NCBI RefSeq assembly: GCF_003762835.1
Contig: NZ_RJWA01000009.1
Coordinates: 62,001-126,000, forward strand
Direction: 5' to 3'
Length of the DNA: 64,000 bases
Source: Micromonospora sp. HM5-17
GTDB lineage: Bacteria > Actinomycetota > Actinomycetes > Mycobacteriales > Micromonosporaceae
Shown here: piece after piece, positions 35,225 through 44,662 of the stretch
Position numbering within the stretch: the first letter of the stretch is position 1
Layout of the letters: the number at the start of each line of letters is the position of its first letter
Position numbers and translations under genes: made by a program
Notes under the pieces: generated by a model
Database searches by the model: none
What the model saw: only the letters and a program-made list of their open reading frames with translations
Told to the model about the DNA's origin: nothing

Positions 35225-35988
35225 CCGAGCGCCACCTTCCCACCTGGTGCGAGCCCCTGCTCGCCCGGGTCCGGTCGGCCCGGGCCGAGGACTTCACCCG
35301 GATCCGTACCCCGCGTAGCGGCGGGCGGCCCAGCGCCGTCCTCGTCCTGCTCGGCGAGGATACGGCGTACGGGCCGGACGTGTTGATCATGCAGCGGGCC
35401 GCCACGCTCCGGAACCATGCCGGTCAGCCCGCCTTCCCCGGTGGGGCCTGCGACCCGGGTGACGCGGATGCGGCGGCGACCGCCCTGCGAGAGGCGTACG
35501 AGGAGGTCGGGCTCGACCCCCGGAGCGTCACCGTCCTGGCCGAGCTGCCCCGGCTGTGGATTCCGGTCAGCAACTTCGTGGTCACCCCGGTGCTGGCCTG
35601 GTGGCACCGCCCCCATCCGGTGCATCCCCGGGAACCCGCCGAGGTGGCGCACGTGGTCCGGCTCCCCGTTGCCGAACTGGTCGATCCGGCCAACCGTGTC
35701 CGGGTACGTCACCCCAGCGGCTGGATCGGGCCCGCCTTCCAGGTGCGCGGCATGTTGGTCTGGGGGTTCACCGCCGGAGTGCTGGCGGCCCTGCTGGAGA
35801 TGGCGGGGTGGGCCCGGCCCTGGTCGCCGGACCGGGTGCTGGACCTGCCACCGACGACCGGTGCGACGGCAGCGGTGGCCGGCGCCGAGCCGAGCGGTCC
35901 GGCGTCGTCGGTGACCGGCGGCGGAACGCCGACCGGCTCGGGGACGTCGGCGACCGGCGTGGAGGCACCGACCGGCACCTCGCACTGA
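35221..35988 (+). CDS. Nudix hydrolase (CoA pyrophosphatase-like)
   Basis: 255 residues. The Nudix box runs from FPGGACDPGDAD to ALREAYEEVGLD, with Asp in place of the first Glu of the consensus; upstream QRAATLRNHAGQPAFPGG resembles the NUDT7/CoA-diphosphatase signature. It should hydrolyse a nucleoside diphosphate derivative such as CoA. The C-terminal 40 residues are Thr/Gly-rich low complexity encoded by short CCGACCGGC-type repeats that run past the stop. It matches Rv3672c in position, coupled to the thioredoxin-like gene. Confidence 0.9.
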   Translation: MTERHLPTWCEPLLARVRSARAEDFTRIRTPRSGGRPSAVLVLLGEDTAYGPDVLIMQRAATLRNHAGQPAFPGGACDPGDADAAATALREAYEEVGLDPRSVTVLAELPRLWIPVSNFVVTPVLAWWHRPHPVHPREPAEVAHVVRLPVAELVDPANRVRVRHPSGWIGPAFQVRGMLVWGFTAGVLAALLEMAGWARPWSPDRVLDLPPTTGATAAVAGAEPSGPASSVTGGGTPTGSGTSATGVEAPTGTSH

Positions 35989-36153
35989 CCGGCGTCGCGA
36001 CACCGACCGGCACCTCGGGCCGGCGGGTGGCGACACCGTCCGGCAGACCGGCTCCGGGAACGGTCGGGCGTCCGCGTCGCCGTCCGTGCCCGGCGGGCCG
36101 GGCGGTTCCGGGCCGGCTGGCTCGCGGCTGGGTGAACTCCCAGTTTTCCCCCG

Positions 36154-36159
36154 TACCCT
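36154..36159 (+). promoter_or_regulatory. Leaderless-type -10 box (marP-like)
   Basis: TACCCT, 6 nt before GTG 36166; gives the protease gene its own promoter although it follows the Nudix gene. Confidence 0.55.
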
Positions 36160-36165
36160 GAACGG

Positions 36166-37344
36166 GTGTCGGTGGTGGATGTCGTCCTGATCCTGCTCAT
36201 GCTGCTGTTCGCGATCAGCGGATATCGGCAGGGCTTCGTCATCGGGCTGCTCTCCTTCACCGGGTTCTTCGGCGGCGCGCTGGTCGGGCTGCAGATCGCC
36301 CCGTTCCTTGCCGAGCGGTTCTCCAGCGGCGCGCTCCGGGTCGTGGTGGCCCTGGTCGCGGTCTTCGGGCTGGCGGTCCTGGGCCAGGCCGCCGCCGGCT
36401 GGCTCGGCTCACACCTGCGACACGCGATCAGCAGCAGGACCGGCCGCACCCTGGACGACATCGGCGGCGCCATCGTCTCGATGCTCGCCGTACTGCTGGT
36501 GGCGTGGCTGGTCGCCGTACCCCTGGCCTCCTCCTCGCTTCCCTGGCTGAACAGCGCCGTACGCAACAGCGCGCTGCTCGGCGTGGTGGACCGGAGCCTG
36601 CCGCCGCAGGCCGAGGCCCTGTCCCGGGCACTGCGGGACGCGGTCGACACCAACGGCTTCCCGGAGGTCTTCGGCGGGCTCGCACCGACCCGGTCCCGCG
36701 AGGTGGCGTCGCCTGATCCGGCGCTGGCCGGTTCGCAGGTGGTGGTGAACGGTCGGCGCTCCGTGGTCAAGGTTCTGGGGAACGCGCCCAGTTGCTCCCG
36801 GCGGATCGAAGGCTCCGGCTTCGTCTACGCCCAGGAACGGGTGATGACGAACGCGCACGTCGTCGCCGGCACCCGCAGTGTCGCGATCGAGGTGAACGGC
36901 GACCGGTACAACGCCCGGGTGGTCGTCTACGACCCGGACCGGGACCTCGCGGTGCTCTACGTACCCGACCTGTCGGCGCCGGCCATGCCGTTCGCGACGC
37001 GCCGGGCGGCGGTCGAGGACGACGCCATCGTGCTCGGGTTTCCGCTGGACGGACCGTACAACGCGCAGCCGGCCCGGATTCGTGACGTCGGCGAGATCCC
37101 AGGCCCGAACATCTACGAGTCGGGGCGGGTGGTCCGGGAGATCTACACGATCCGGGGCCTGGTCCGCAGCGGCAACTCGGGTGGGCCGCTGGTGGCCCCG
37201 GACGGCAAGGTGCTCGGGGTGATCTTCGCGGCGGCGGCCGACGACCGTAACACCGGGTTCGCGGTGACCGCCGACGAGGCTCGCCCGGCCGCGGCGGCCG
37301 GGCTGGACCGGACCCGGGCAACCAGCACCGGCGCCTGCACCTGA
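36166..37344 (+). CDS. marP: Membrane serine protease, MarP-like (CvpA + trypsin-like)
   Basis: 392 residues. Four N-terminal membrane helices form a CvpA-like domain (DVVLILLMLLFAISGYRQGF at the start). A periplasmic chymotrypsin-fold protease follows, with H231 (TNAHVVAG), D260 (DPDRDLAVL) and S338 (SGNSGGPL). C210 and C391 match in place the redox-sensing disulfide of M. tuberculosis MarP (Rv3671c), needed for survival in acid. Gene order nth, thioredoxin-like, Nudix, protease is the same. GTG 36166 follows the -10 box. The gene converges on mycP. Confidence 0.93.
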   Translation: MSVVDVVLILLMLLFAISGYRQGFVIGLLSFTGFFGGALVGLQIAPFLAERFSSGALRVVVALVAVFGLAVLGQAAAGWLGSHLRHAISSRTGRTLDDIGGAIVSMLAVLLVAWLVAVPLASSSLPWLNSAVRNSALLGVVDRSLPPQAEALSRALRDAVDTNGFPEVFGGLAPTRSREVASPDPALAGSQVVVNGRRSVVKVLGNAPSCSRRIEGSGFVYAQERVMTNAHVVAGTRSVAIEVNGDRYNARVVVYDPDRDLAVLYVPDLSAPAMPFATRRAAVEDDAIVLGFPLDGPYNAQPARIRDVGEIPGPNIYESGRVVREIYTIRGLVRSGNSGGPLVAPDGKVLGVIFAAAADDRNTGFAVTADEARPAAAAGLDRTRATSTGACT

Positions 37345-37377
37345 GCGGACACGCCGGTACTCGTTCCAACCCGCCGG

Positions 37378-37396
37378 CGCCGGGCGGTGCCCGGCG
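37378..37396. terminator. Hairpin between convergent marP and mycP
   Basis: Perfect 8-bp stem CGCCGGGC/GCCCGGCG with a 3-nt loop in the 55-bp gap. No T tract, but its position favours bidirectional termination. Confidence 0.5.
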
Positions 37397-37399
37397 AGG

Positions 37400-38707
37400 T
37401 CAGTCGGTCGGGCGCCGGCCGAGGCGGCGGACCGCGAGGGTGGTGCCGACGACCACGAGGATCACGAGGCCGCCTCCGGCGGCCAGACCGGACAGCCGAC
37501 TCCGGTCGGTCGCCGGCTCCGCGGTCCAGGTGGCCGAGCGACCGGAGGCCGCGGTGCCGACCTCGCCCCGCCGGTCGTCCGCGTGCTCCGTGGTCGACTC
37601 GTAACCGGGCGCGGCGCCGAAGCCGGCGACGCCCGGCGGCGCCGCGCCGTCGTCGAGCGGGTTGCGATCGACGGCCGAGACCTCGCCGTTCAACGCGGCG
37701 ACCGGATCGACGACACCGAAGCCGAACAGGTCGTCCCGACCGGGGGCTCCGATGTCCCGGGCGGTGCTGATCAACCGGTTGACCACGTCGGCGGCGGACA
37801 TCTCGGGCCAGTGCGAGCGGACCAGCGCGGCGGCGGCGGCCACCAGCGGCGCGGCGAAGCTCGTCCCCTGGATCCGCCAGAACCCGCCGGGTCGGGCGCC
37901 GGTCAGGCCGGTCGCCGGGGCCGAGAGGACGGTCTCCGGGCCGGTGATCGCCCCGGACCAGAGAGCGTCGCTCTGCCGCTCAAGCCCGGTCACGGCGACA
38001 ACTCCCGGCTCTCGCGCCGGATACCAGACACCCGTGCCGGACGACGAGCCGATGTTGCCGGTGCAGGCGACCACCACCACGTCCCGGGCGAAGGCGTAGT
38101 CGAGCGCGGCGGCCAGCGCGGGACTGTCGCCGGTGCCGCCGAGAGACAGGTTCACCACCCGGGCACCGTTGTCCACCGCCCACCGGACACCCTTCGCGAC
38201 GATCAGGGCGTCGTCGTAGCGGTTCTCCTCGTCGAGAACCCGGACGGGCAGGATCTTGGCCTGGGGAGCGAGCCCGACCACGCCCCGGCTGTCGTCGCCG
38301 CGACCGGCGATCAGCCCGGCCACCGTGGTGCCGTGTCCGACCGGATCGTTCCAGCCGTTACCCACCCCCGCGACCAGGTCGATGCCGGGCAGGACCTGCC
38401 CGGCGAGGTCGGCGTGGCTGGCGTCCACCCCGGAGTCGATGACCGCGACTATCACGCCCTTGCCGGTCGACACCCGCCAGGCGTCCCTGGCGTGGAACAG
38501 GTCCAACTGCCACTGCTCGTCGCGGATGGCGTCGGTCCTGACGGGTAGCTCGACGGGCCGCACCGGCACGGCGGCGGGGTGCGACGGCGCGGCGACGACC
38601 GCCGGAGCTGGGCCGGCCAGCGATGCGACGATCCCCACCGTGGCGAGCACCGCCGTCCCGGCGAGCCGGGCGGCAACACGGTGGTGTTGATGCGGCAGCC
38701 TGGTCAC
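37400..38707 (-). CDS. mycP: Type VII secretion-associated serine protease (mycosin)
   Basis: A 435-residue subtilase with a signal peptide, catalytic D91 (VIDSGVD), H125 (GHGTTVAG), oxyanion N218 and S283 (GTSFAAP), and a C-terminal membrane helix (LAAGGGLVILVVVGTTLAV) with a short basic tail: the mycosin plan. Mycosins sit on the outer face of the type VII secretion membrane complex and stabilise it. The gene follows eccC on the same strand after 137 bp that contain a hairpin. GTG 38707 has GAGG upstream. Confidence 0.93.
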   Translation of the reverse strand: MTRLPHQHHRVAARLAGTAVLATVGIVASLAGPAPAVVAAPSHPAAVPVRPVELPVRTDAIRDEQWQLDLFHARDAWRVSTGKGVIVAVIDSGVDASHADLAGQVLPGIDLVAGVGNGWNDPVGHGTTVAGLIAGRGDDSRGVVGLAPQAKILPVRVLDEENRYDDALIVAKGVRWAVDNGARVVNLSLGGTGDSPALAAALDYAFARDVVVVACTGNIGSSSGTGVWYPAREPGVVAVTGLERQSDALWSGAITGPETVLSAPATGLTGARPGGFWRIQGTSFAAPLVAAAAALVRSHWPEMSAADVVNRLISTARDIGAPGRDDLFGFGVVDPVAALNGEVSAVDRNPLDDGAAPPGVAGFGAAPGYESTTEHADDRRGEVGTAASGRSATWTAEPATDRSRLSGLAAGGGLVILVVVGTTLAVRRLGRRPTD

Positions 38708-38756
38708 AGCCTCGCCATTTCACCCCGCGGGACACATGATGCACGGAGGTTACCCC

Positions 38757-38782
38757 GTTTCACCCCCGTCGCGGGGCGAAAC
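38757..38782. terminator. Hairpin between eccC and mycP
   Basis: A 10-bp stem with one G-T pair (GTTTCACCCC/GGGGCGAAAC) and a 6-nt loop. Without a T tract it may be an mRNA processing or attenuation structure that sets the eccC:mycP ratio. Confidence 0.45.
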
Positions 38783-38844
38783 CTCGGGACTTGCTGGGAC
38801 GAATCTGCCCGCATCCCCCTTCCGTGTGCCACATCGGCGCCGGC

Positions 38845-41800
38845 TCACGACGGTGGCAGGTACGCGAGCTGGACGAGTCGTACTCCTTCCTTCCGGGTGA
38901 CCATCCGGCCCCGGCCGGGCGGCATCGGCGTCGGCCGTACCCCCTGGATCAGCGCGCCCTCGTCCTTGTTGCCGGACATCACCAGGCCGGGCGAGTCGAG
39001 TTCCCGGAGCCGCTGGATGATCGGCTCGTAGAGGGCCCGGGACGCGCCGCCGGAACGCCGGGTGATCACCAGGTGCAACCCGACGTCCCGGGCCTGCGGG
39101 AGGTACTCCGCCAGCGGCATCAGCGGGTTGTTCGGGCCGGTGGCGACCAGGTCGTAGTCGTCGACCAGCACGAACAGCTCTGGCCCCTGCCACCAGGACC
39201 GGTCCCGCAGCTGCTGCGGGGTGACGTCCGGGCCGGGCAGCCGGCGCTGCATGTAGCCCGCGACGGACTCGATCAGCTCGGACGTGCCGGCGGCGGCGGT
39301 GCCGTAGCCGATCAGGTGGTCGGTCTGGATCGCACCCAGCAGGCTGCGCCGGTAGTCGACGAGGATTACCCGGGCCTGCTCGGGAGCGAACCGGTTGGTG
39401 ATCGAGACGGCCAGCGCCCGCAGGAACGACGACTTGCCGCACTCCGCGTCGCCGAAGAGCAGGAAGTGCGGCTCCGTGGCGAAGTCGACCACCACCGGCT
39501 GGAGGTCCGTCTCGGCGATGCCGATCGGGATCCGCAGTCCGGAGGTCCCGCTCATGTCCAGGTCGGTGTAGGACAGCACCGGCGGGAGCAGCCGGACCCG
39601 TGGCGCCCGGGCGCCGCTCCAGTTGCTGGCGACCGCCTTCACCAGCGCCGGCGTCTGCCCACCGAGGCTGGCGAGCTCCGGCAGCGCGGTGAGGAAGTGC
39701 AACTGCTCGGCGGTGATGCCCCGACCCGGGATCTGCGGCACGTTCGCCGCCGCCCGACGGCCGATCACCGAGTCGGTCGGGTCACCGAGGCGCAGCTCCA
39801 GCCGGGATCCGAAGAGGTCCCGGATCGCCGGCCGGAAGTCCATCCAGCGGGGCGCCGTGGCGACCACGTGCACACCGTAGGAGAGACCACGGGTGGCGAG
39901 GTCCGTGATCGGCCCCTCCAGGTCCTCGTACTCGCCGCGCAGGGTCGGCCAGCCGTCGACGACCAGGAAGACGTCGCCGAACGGGTCAGCGCCGACCCCG
40001 ACCCCGCCGGCCGAGGCCCGCCGCTTGCGGTACGCCGCCATCGACTCGATTCCCAGCTCGGCGAAGCTCTGTTCGCGGCTGGCGAGCAGGGTGGTGATCT
40101 CGCCGACGGTACGCCGGACCGCGGCGGCGTCCATCCGGCCGGCCACCCCGCCGACGTGCGGCAGGTCGCGGAGCGAGCCGAGCGAGCCACCGCCGAAGTC
40201 GAGGCAGTAGACCTGGACCTCGGCCGGGGTGTGGGTCAGCGCCAGCCCGCAGATCAGGGTCCGGAGCACGGTCGACTTGCCGGACTGCGGGCCGCCGACC
40301 ACGGCGACGTGCCCGGCGCTCCCCTCCAACGAGAGCCAGAGCAGGTCACGCCGCTGCTCGTAGGGCTTGTCGACCAGCGCCACCGGCACCTGGAGGGCGC
40401 CGTGCAGCTCGGGGTTGCCGAAGGTGAGCCCGCGGACCGGGTCGGTGACCACCGCACCGAGGATCTCGTCGAGGGCCGGCGCCTTGGACAGCGGCGGCAG
40501 CCAGACCTGGTGGGCCGGCGGACCCTGGCCGACCAGCCGGTTGACCATGACGTCGAGCAGGGTCGGCGCGGTGGGGTCCTCCTTGGCCGGCTGCGGCTTC
40601 TCGGGCTCCGCCGGCTTCGGGATGGGGACGTAGTGGGTCGAGTACGACAGCAGCTTCGGCCCGGTGTAGCCCTGGGCACCGGGGCCGCCCGCGCTGGCCT
40701 TCCGGTACGGGCCGGAGACGTACGCCGCCTTGAACCGCTGGAGCGGCTCGGTGCCGTACTTCAGGTAACCGTGGCCGGGCGCGCGGGGCAGCTCGTACGC
40801 GTCGGGGACGCCCAGCACCGCCCGGGACTCCAGGGCCGAGAAGGTCCGCAGACCGATCCGGTACGACAGGTGCGTGTCCAGACCGCGCAGCCGGCCCTCC
40901 TCCAACCGCTGCGAGGCGAGCAGCAGGTGTACGCCGAGCGACCGACCGACCCGACCGATCTGCACGAAGAGGTCGATGAAGTCGGGCTTGGCGGTGAGGA
41001 GCTCGGAGAACTCGTCGCAGATGATCAGGAGCGAGGGAAGGGGCGCGAGCGCGGCGCCGCCGGCCCGGGCCTGCTCGTACTCGATGATGTTGGGGTAGTT
41101 GCCCGCCTTGCGGAGCAGTTCCTGCCGGCGGTTGAGCTCACCACTGATCGCGTCCACCATCCGGTCGACCAGGGGTAGCTCGTCCGCCAGGTTGGTGATG
41201 ACGGCGGCGGTGTGCGGCAGCCGGTCCAGCGAGGCGAAGGTGGCGCCACCCTTGAAGTCGACCAGGACGAAGTTGAGCACCTCGGAGGAGTGGGTGGTGG
41301 CGAGGCCGAGGACGAGGGTGCGGAGCAGCTCGGACTTGCCGGAACCGGTGGCGCCGATCAGCAGGCCGTGCGGGCCCATACCGTCCAGTGAGGACTCTTT
41401 GAGGTCGAGTTCGATGGCGCCGCCCTCCGCGCCGACGCCGATCGGCACCCGCAGCTTGTCACGGTTGGGGCGCGGCGCCCAGGCCTGCGCGACGCTGAAG
41501 TTCTCCGGGTCGCCGATGCCGAGCAGCTCGCCGAGGGTCATCTCGGTGGCGAGCGGGGCGTCGGAGGAGGCCTTCGAGGCGGCGGCGAGCCGGAGCGGAG
41601 CGAGCCGCCGGGCGACCGCCTCGGCCTCCTCGACGCTGAGCCGGTCCGGGGTGCCGACCTCGGCCTGGCCGTCCATCGAGTAGGTGTGCAACCGGCCGCC
41701 CGCGATCTCCAGGACCAGCATCGCGCGGTCCAGCAGCCGCGGCGGCGGGCTCTCCAGGTCGATGATGGTGACCGCGTCGATGCCGCTGTCGCCGCCGAGG

Positions 41801-42807
41801 TAGCTGGCGCCGTTGAGGTCGCCGCCGTCGAGGATGATGACGACGTGCGGGCCGTCGGTCGCCGGGCCGGAGAGGCTGAACCGGGACCGGTTGCCGACCA
41901 CGTCGTCGATGAGCTTCTCCAGTTCGGCGCCGGAGCTGGCGACGAGGCGGACCGGGCCGAGCGCGTCGACCTCGGTGGGGTGGTGGGCGTGCGGCAGCCA
42001 CTTGACCCACTCCCAGCGGGCCCGGCGCTCCGGGCCGGCGCAGACCGCGATCAGCAGTTCCTCGGGGGCGTGGAAGACCGCGAGCTGGGTGAGCATCGCC
42101 CGGGCCAGCGCCTGGGCCTCGCCGCCGGCCGGGTCGCGGTGACCGGGGCCGCTACGGATGAAGACCCGGGCGAAGCCCCGCATCGAGAGCGCCACCGGCA
42201 GGTCGGGCACCACCGAGTACGCGTCGAGGAACCGGCGCAGCGCGCCGGCGGTCATCGGTTCGAGGTCCTCCAGCGGCCGGGTCACCGGCGGCACCAGCGG
42301 CGTGGCGAGGGTCTGCGGGCCGACCGCGACCCGGACCACCCCGAAGTCCGCGTCACCGGGGCGGCGTTCCCAGACCCGGTAACTGCCCACGGTGGACCAG
42401 AGCTGGGCCGGGTCGGGGTGCCGGTAGAAGAGGCCCTCCCGTTGCTTGGCGGCGGTTTCCCGGACCTTGCGACGCAGGGTCGCCAGGTGCCGCAGGTACT
42501 CCCGGCGGGCCGCCATCATCTCCGACTTCTTCGGCGAACCCGAGGCGCTGCCCCAGGACGACGCCACCATGGCGAGCGAGGAGATGCCGAACATCGCGCC
42601 GACGATGTACGAGTAGGTGCCGCCGCCGCGCCCGAACATCATCGCCATGGCGACGGAGCCGCCGAGCATCGGCAGCACCATCATCAGCTGCTGCCAGCGG
42701 CCGCCGGTGGTCTGGGGAATCTCCGGTGGCGCCTCCACCACCAGCTCGCCGGTCGGGATCTCCGGGGCGGGGCGGCGCGGCGGGCGCTTGATGACGATCG
42801 TGCTCAC
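38845..42807 (-). CDS. eccC: Type VII secretion ATPase EccC (fused EccCa-EccCb)
   Basis: A 1320-residue FtsK/SpoIIIE motor. Two membrane helices (about 40-85, rich in Met) are followed by three ATPase domains with Walker A GATGSGKSELL (about 490), GGPQSGKSTVL (about 842) and GDAECGKSSFL (about 1124). Walker B is complete only in the first (LLIICDEFSELL); the second has VVDGWP and the third LVDDYD, the usual EccC asymmetry. It is one fused chain rather than split Ca/Cb. Two GTGs are adjacent; 42807 has the better spacing from GGAGGTGT. It powers export of WXG100-type substrates. Confidence 0.96.
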   Translation of the reverse strand: MSTIVIKRPPRRPAPEIPTGELVVEAPPEIPQTTGGRWQQLMMVLPMLGGSVAMAMMFGRGGGTYSYIVGAMFGISSLAMVASSWGSASGSPKKSEMMAARREYLRHLATLRRKVRETAAKQREGLFYRHPDPAQLWSTVGSYRVWERRPGDADFGVVRVAVGPQTLATPLVPPVTRPLEDLEPMTAGALRRFLDAYSVVPDLPVALSMRGFARVFIRSGPGHRDPAGGEAQALARAMLTQLAVFHAPEELLIAVCAGPERRARWEWVKWLPHAHHPTEVDALGPVRLVASSGAELEKLIDDVVGNRSRFSLSGPATDGPHVVIILDGGDLNGASYLGGDSGIDAVTIIDLESPPPRLLDRAMLVLEIAGGRLHTYSMDGQAEVGTPDRLSVEEAEAVARRLAPLRLAAASKASSDAPLATEMTLGELLGIGDPENFSVAQAWAPRPNRDKLRVPIGVGAEGGAIELDLKESSLDGMGPHGLLIGATGSGKSELLRTLVLGLATTHSSEVLNFVLVDFKGGATFASLDRLPHTAAVITNLADELPLVDRMVDAISGELNRRQELLRKAGNYPNIIEYEQARAGGAALAPLPSLLIICDEFSELLTAKPDFIDLFVQIGRVGRSLGVHLLLASQRLEEGRLRGLDTHLSYRIGLRTFSALESRAVLGVPDAYELPRAPGHGYLKYGTEPLQRFKAAYVSGPYRKASAGGPGAQGYTGPKLLSYSTHYVPIPKPAEPEKPQPAKEDPTAPTLLDVMVNRLVGQGPPAHQVWLPPLSKAPALDEILGAVVTDPVRGLTFGNPELHGALQVPVALVDKPYEQRRDLLWLSLEGSAGHVAVVGGPQSGKSTVLRTLICGLALTHTPAEVQVYCLDFGGGSLGSLRDLPHVGGVAGRMDAAAVRRTVGEITTLLASREQSFAELGIESMAAYRKRRASAGGVGVGADPFGDVFLVVDGWPTLRGEYEDLEGPITDLATRGLSYGVHVVATAPRWMDFRPAIRDLFGSRLELRLGDPTDSVIGRRAAANVPQIPGRGITAEQLHFLTALPELASLGGQTPALVKAVASNWSGARAPRVRLLPPVLSYTDLDMSGTSGLRIPIGIAETDLQPVVVDFATEPHFLLFGDAECGKSSFLRALAVSITNRFAPEQARVILVDYRRSLLGAIQTDHLIGYGTAAAGTSELIESVAGYMQRRLPGPDVTPQQLRDRSWWQGPELFVLVDDYDLVATGPNNPLMPLAEYLPQARDVGLHLVITRRSGGASRALYEPIIQRLRELDSPGLVMSGNKDEGALIQGVRPTPMPPGRGRMVTRKEGVRLVQLAYLPPS

Positions 42808-42925
42808 CACACACCTCCGCCACACCGACCTGCGGTTTCGCGCTGTGACCGGGCGTGCGTCCCGGGCGCCGTACCGCGCCGTCGGGCGCACCCGGCATCG
42901 CCCGGCCGCGGGTTCCCCGTGTCCA

Positions 42926-42942
42926 TTAAGACCTCCCCTTAA
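42926..42942. promoter_or_regulatory. Inverted repeat in the eccC-eccD divergent promoter region
   Basis: TTAAG-ACCTCCC-CTTAA (5-bp arms, 7-nt spacer) stands out in GC-rich DNA about 120 bp upstream of eccC and 155 bp upstream of eccD. It could be an operator; no regulator is assigned. A TAAAGT box at about 43044-43049 is a candidate eccD -10. Confidence 0.35.
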
Positions 42943-43097
42943 GCCGCGCCGTTAGAGCAGTGATCCGGTGCCGGCGGGCGAATGCGACGCCTCGCGTCGC
43001 GGATGTCCTGGTGCTCGGTCGGACGAGCGAGCACCATCCTAGGTAAAGTGCGGTCGTCCGTGCAGCCATGGGTTGCCCCCTCGATGGAGGACTGTCG

Positions 43098-44528
43098 ATG
43101 AGTACCGGGCTTGCCCGCGTCACGATCAGCGCGCCGCAACGACGGATCGACGTCGCGCTGCCCGAGCACCTGCCGCTGGCCGAACTTCTCCCCGAGGTGC
43201 TTCGGCACGCTGGCGAGGGCCTCGCCGACGACGGCGAGAAACACGGCGGCTGGCTGCTGCGGCGTACCGACGGCGAACCGCTCGCCCCGGGCAAGGCCCT
43301 GCTGCCGCAGGGCGTGCGCGACGGTGACGTGCTGCACCTGGTGCCGGCCCGGGCGCAGTGGCCGGAGTTGGAGTACGACGACGTGGTCGAGGCGATCGCC
43401 GACGGTGCCCGGCGCCGGGGCAGCGCCTGGGCGGGTCGGAACACCCGGATCGCGACCCTGGGCGCGGCGGGTGGCCTGCTCGCCGTCGGGCTGCTCGCCG
43501 TGGTCGCCGGTGGCCCGGGGTGGGAGCTCGGCACGTTCGTGGCGCTCGGCACCGCCGTCCTGCTCATGCTCGGTGCGGTGGTCGCCTCGCGGGCGTACGG
43601 TGACGCGATCGCGGGTGGCGCCCTCGGCGCGTACGCGATGCCGTTCGCGTTCTTCGGCGGCGCCCTCCTGGTCGCCTCCGGCGATCCGGTCGGCGTCGTC
43701 GGCCCGCTCCGCTGGCTCGGCGCACCGGAGGCGCTGGCCGGTTCGGTGGCCCTCCTGCTGATCGCCGTGCTCGGGATGGTCGGGGTGGCGTCCAGTCTGC
43801 GGGTCTTCGCGGCCGGCGTCTCGGTCGGCCTGCTCGGCGCGCTGACCGCACTGCTCGGCTTCGTGCTCACCGCCGGCGGGGCGGCCGCGATCCTGATGGC
43901 GGCGCTCGTCTGCGCGATCGGGCTGCTGCCGCTGCTGGCGATCCGGTTCGGCAAGCTGCCGATGCCGCCGATCACGCTGCCGACCGGCGCGGAGGCGGCC
44001 GAGGCGTTCACCGCGGCGAGCCCCGGCAGCCAGCTCGGACCCCGGGAGCGGCCGGACCGGGCGCGGGTCTTCGCCGCGGTCGCCCGGACCGAGGAGATGC
44101 TCACCGGGATGCTGGTCGGGCACGCGGTGCTGGCGGTCGCCGCCGCGCTGCTGCTGGTCGTCTCGGGCGGACTCGCCGGCCGCCTGATGGTCGCGGTCTC
44201 GGCCGCCGCCCTCCTGCTGCGGTCCCGACTCTTCGTCACGATCCGGCAGCGGGTCCCGCTGGTGGCCGCCGGGGTGGTCTCCTCGGTGGTGCTCGGGATC
44301 GCGCTGCTGCTGCGGGTCGACCAGACCGGCCTGCTCCTGCTGGCGGCCGGGGGGCTGGCCACGGCGCTGGTGGTGGTCGCCGCCGGGGCGACGTACTCCA
44401 AGCGTGAGCCGGGTCCGTACCTCGGCCGCGCCGCGGACATCCTCGACACCCTCATGGTGGTCGCGGTCGTGCCGATCGCCTGCGCGGTGCTGGGCCTGTA
44501 CGGCCGGGCCCGCGGCCTGGTCGGCTGA
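43098..44528 (+). CDS. eccD: Type VII secretion membrane protein EccD
   Basis: A 476-residue integral membrane component. Residues 1-85 form a ubiquitin-like (YukD-type) domain (ARVTISAPQRRIDVALPEHL ... VRDGDVLHLVP). About eleven hydrophobic helices follow from residue 120 to the end, with one cytoplasmic loop around 300-335. EccD forms the membrane channel lining together with EccB, EccC and EccE. It is divergent from eccC. GGAGG lies 8 nt before ATG 43098. No eccB, eccE or esx genes are in the window. Confidence 0.93.
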   Translation: MSTGLARVTISAPQRRIDVALPEHLPLAELLPEVLRHAGEGLADDGEKHGGWLLRRTDGEPLAPGKALLPQGVRDGDVLHLVPARAQWPELEYDDVVEAIADGARRRGSAWAGRNTRIATLGAAGGLLAVGLLAVVAGGPGWELGTFVALGTAVLLMLGAVVASRAYGDAIAGGALGAYAMPFAFFGGALLVASGDPVGVVGPLRWLGAPEALAGSVALLLIAVLGMVGVASSLRVFAAGVSVGLLGALTALLGFVLTAGGAAAILMAALVCAIGLLPLLAIRFGKLPMPPITLPTGAEAAEAFTAASPGSQLGPRERPDRARVFAAVARTEEMLTGMLVGHAVLAVAAALLLVVSGGLAGRLMVAVSAAALLLRSRLFVTIRQRVPLVAAGVVSSVVLGIALLLRVDQTGLLLLAAGGLATALVVVAAGATYSKREPGPYLGRAADILDTLMVVAVVPIACAVLGLYGRARGLVG

Positions 44529-44598
44529 GCCGCGGCGGACTCTGGCGCTGGGGCGGTCCGGCTCTGGGTCACCCGCCCAGGCGGTCGGGAAGAACGAG

Positions 44599-44635
44599 AT
44601 CGGCCGGCGAACCCACGTGGGGTACGCCGGCCGAT
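44599..44635. terminator. Strong bidirectional hairpin between eccD and ppa
   Basis: Perfect 11-bp stem (44599-44609 with 44625-44635) and a 15-nt loop that itself holds the palindrome CCCACGTGGG. The arms end in AT/TT, a modest T-rich flank. It fits termination of both converging genes. Confidence 0.7.
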
Positions 44636-44662
44636 TCGTCGTCGGGTGGCCGGGTTGGCGGT

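Noticed and set aside
35900-36030. Short CCGACCGGC-type repeats around the Nudix stop
   Set aside because: These are ragged low-complexity repeats without a fixed period; noted in the Nudix entry rather than called as a separate element.
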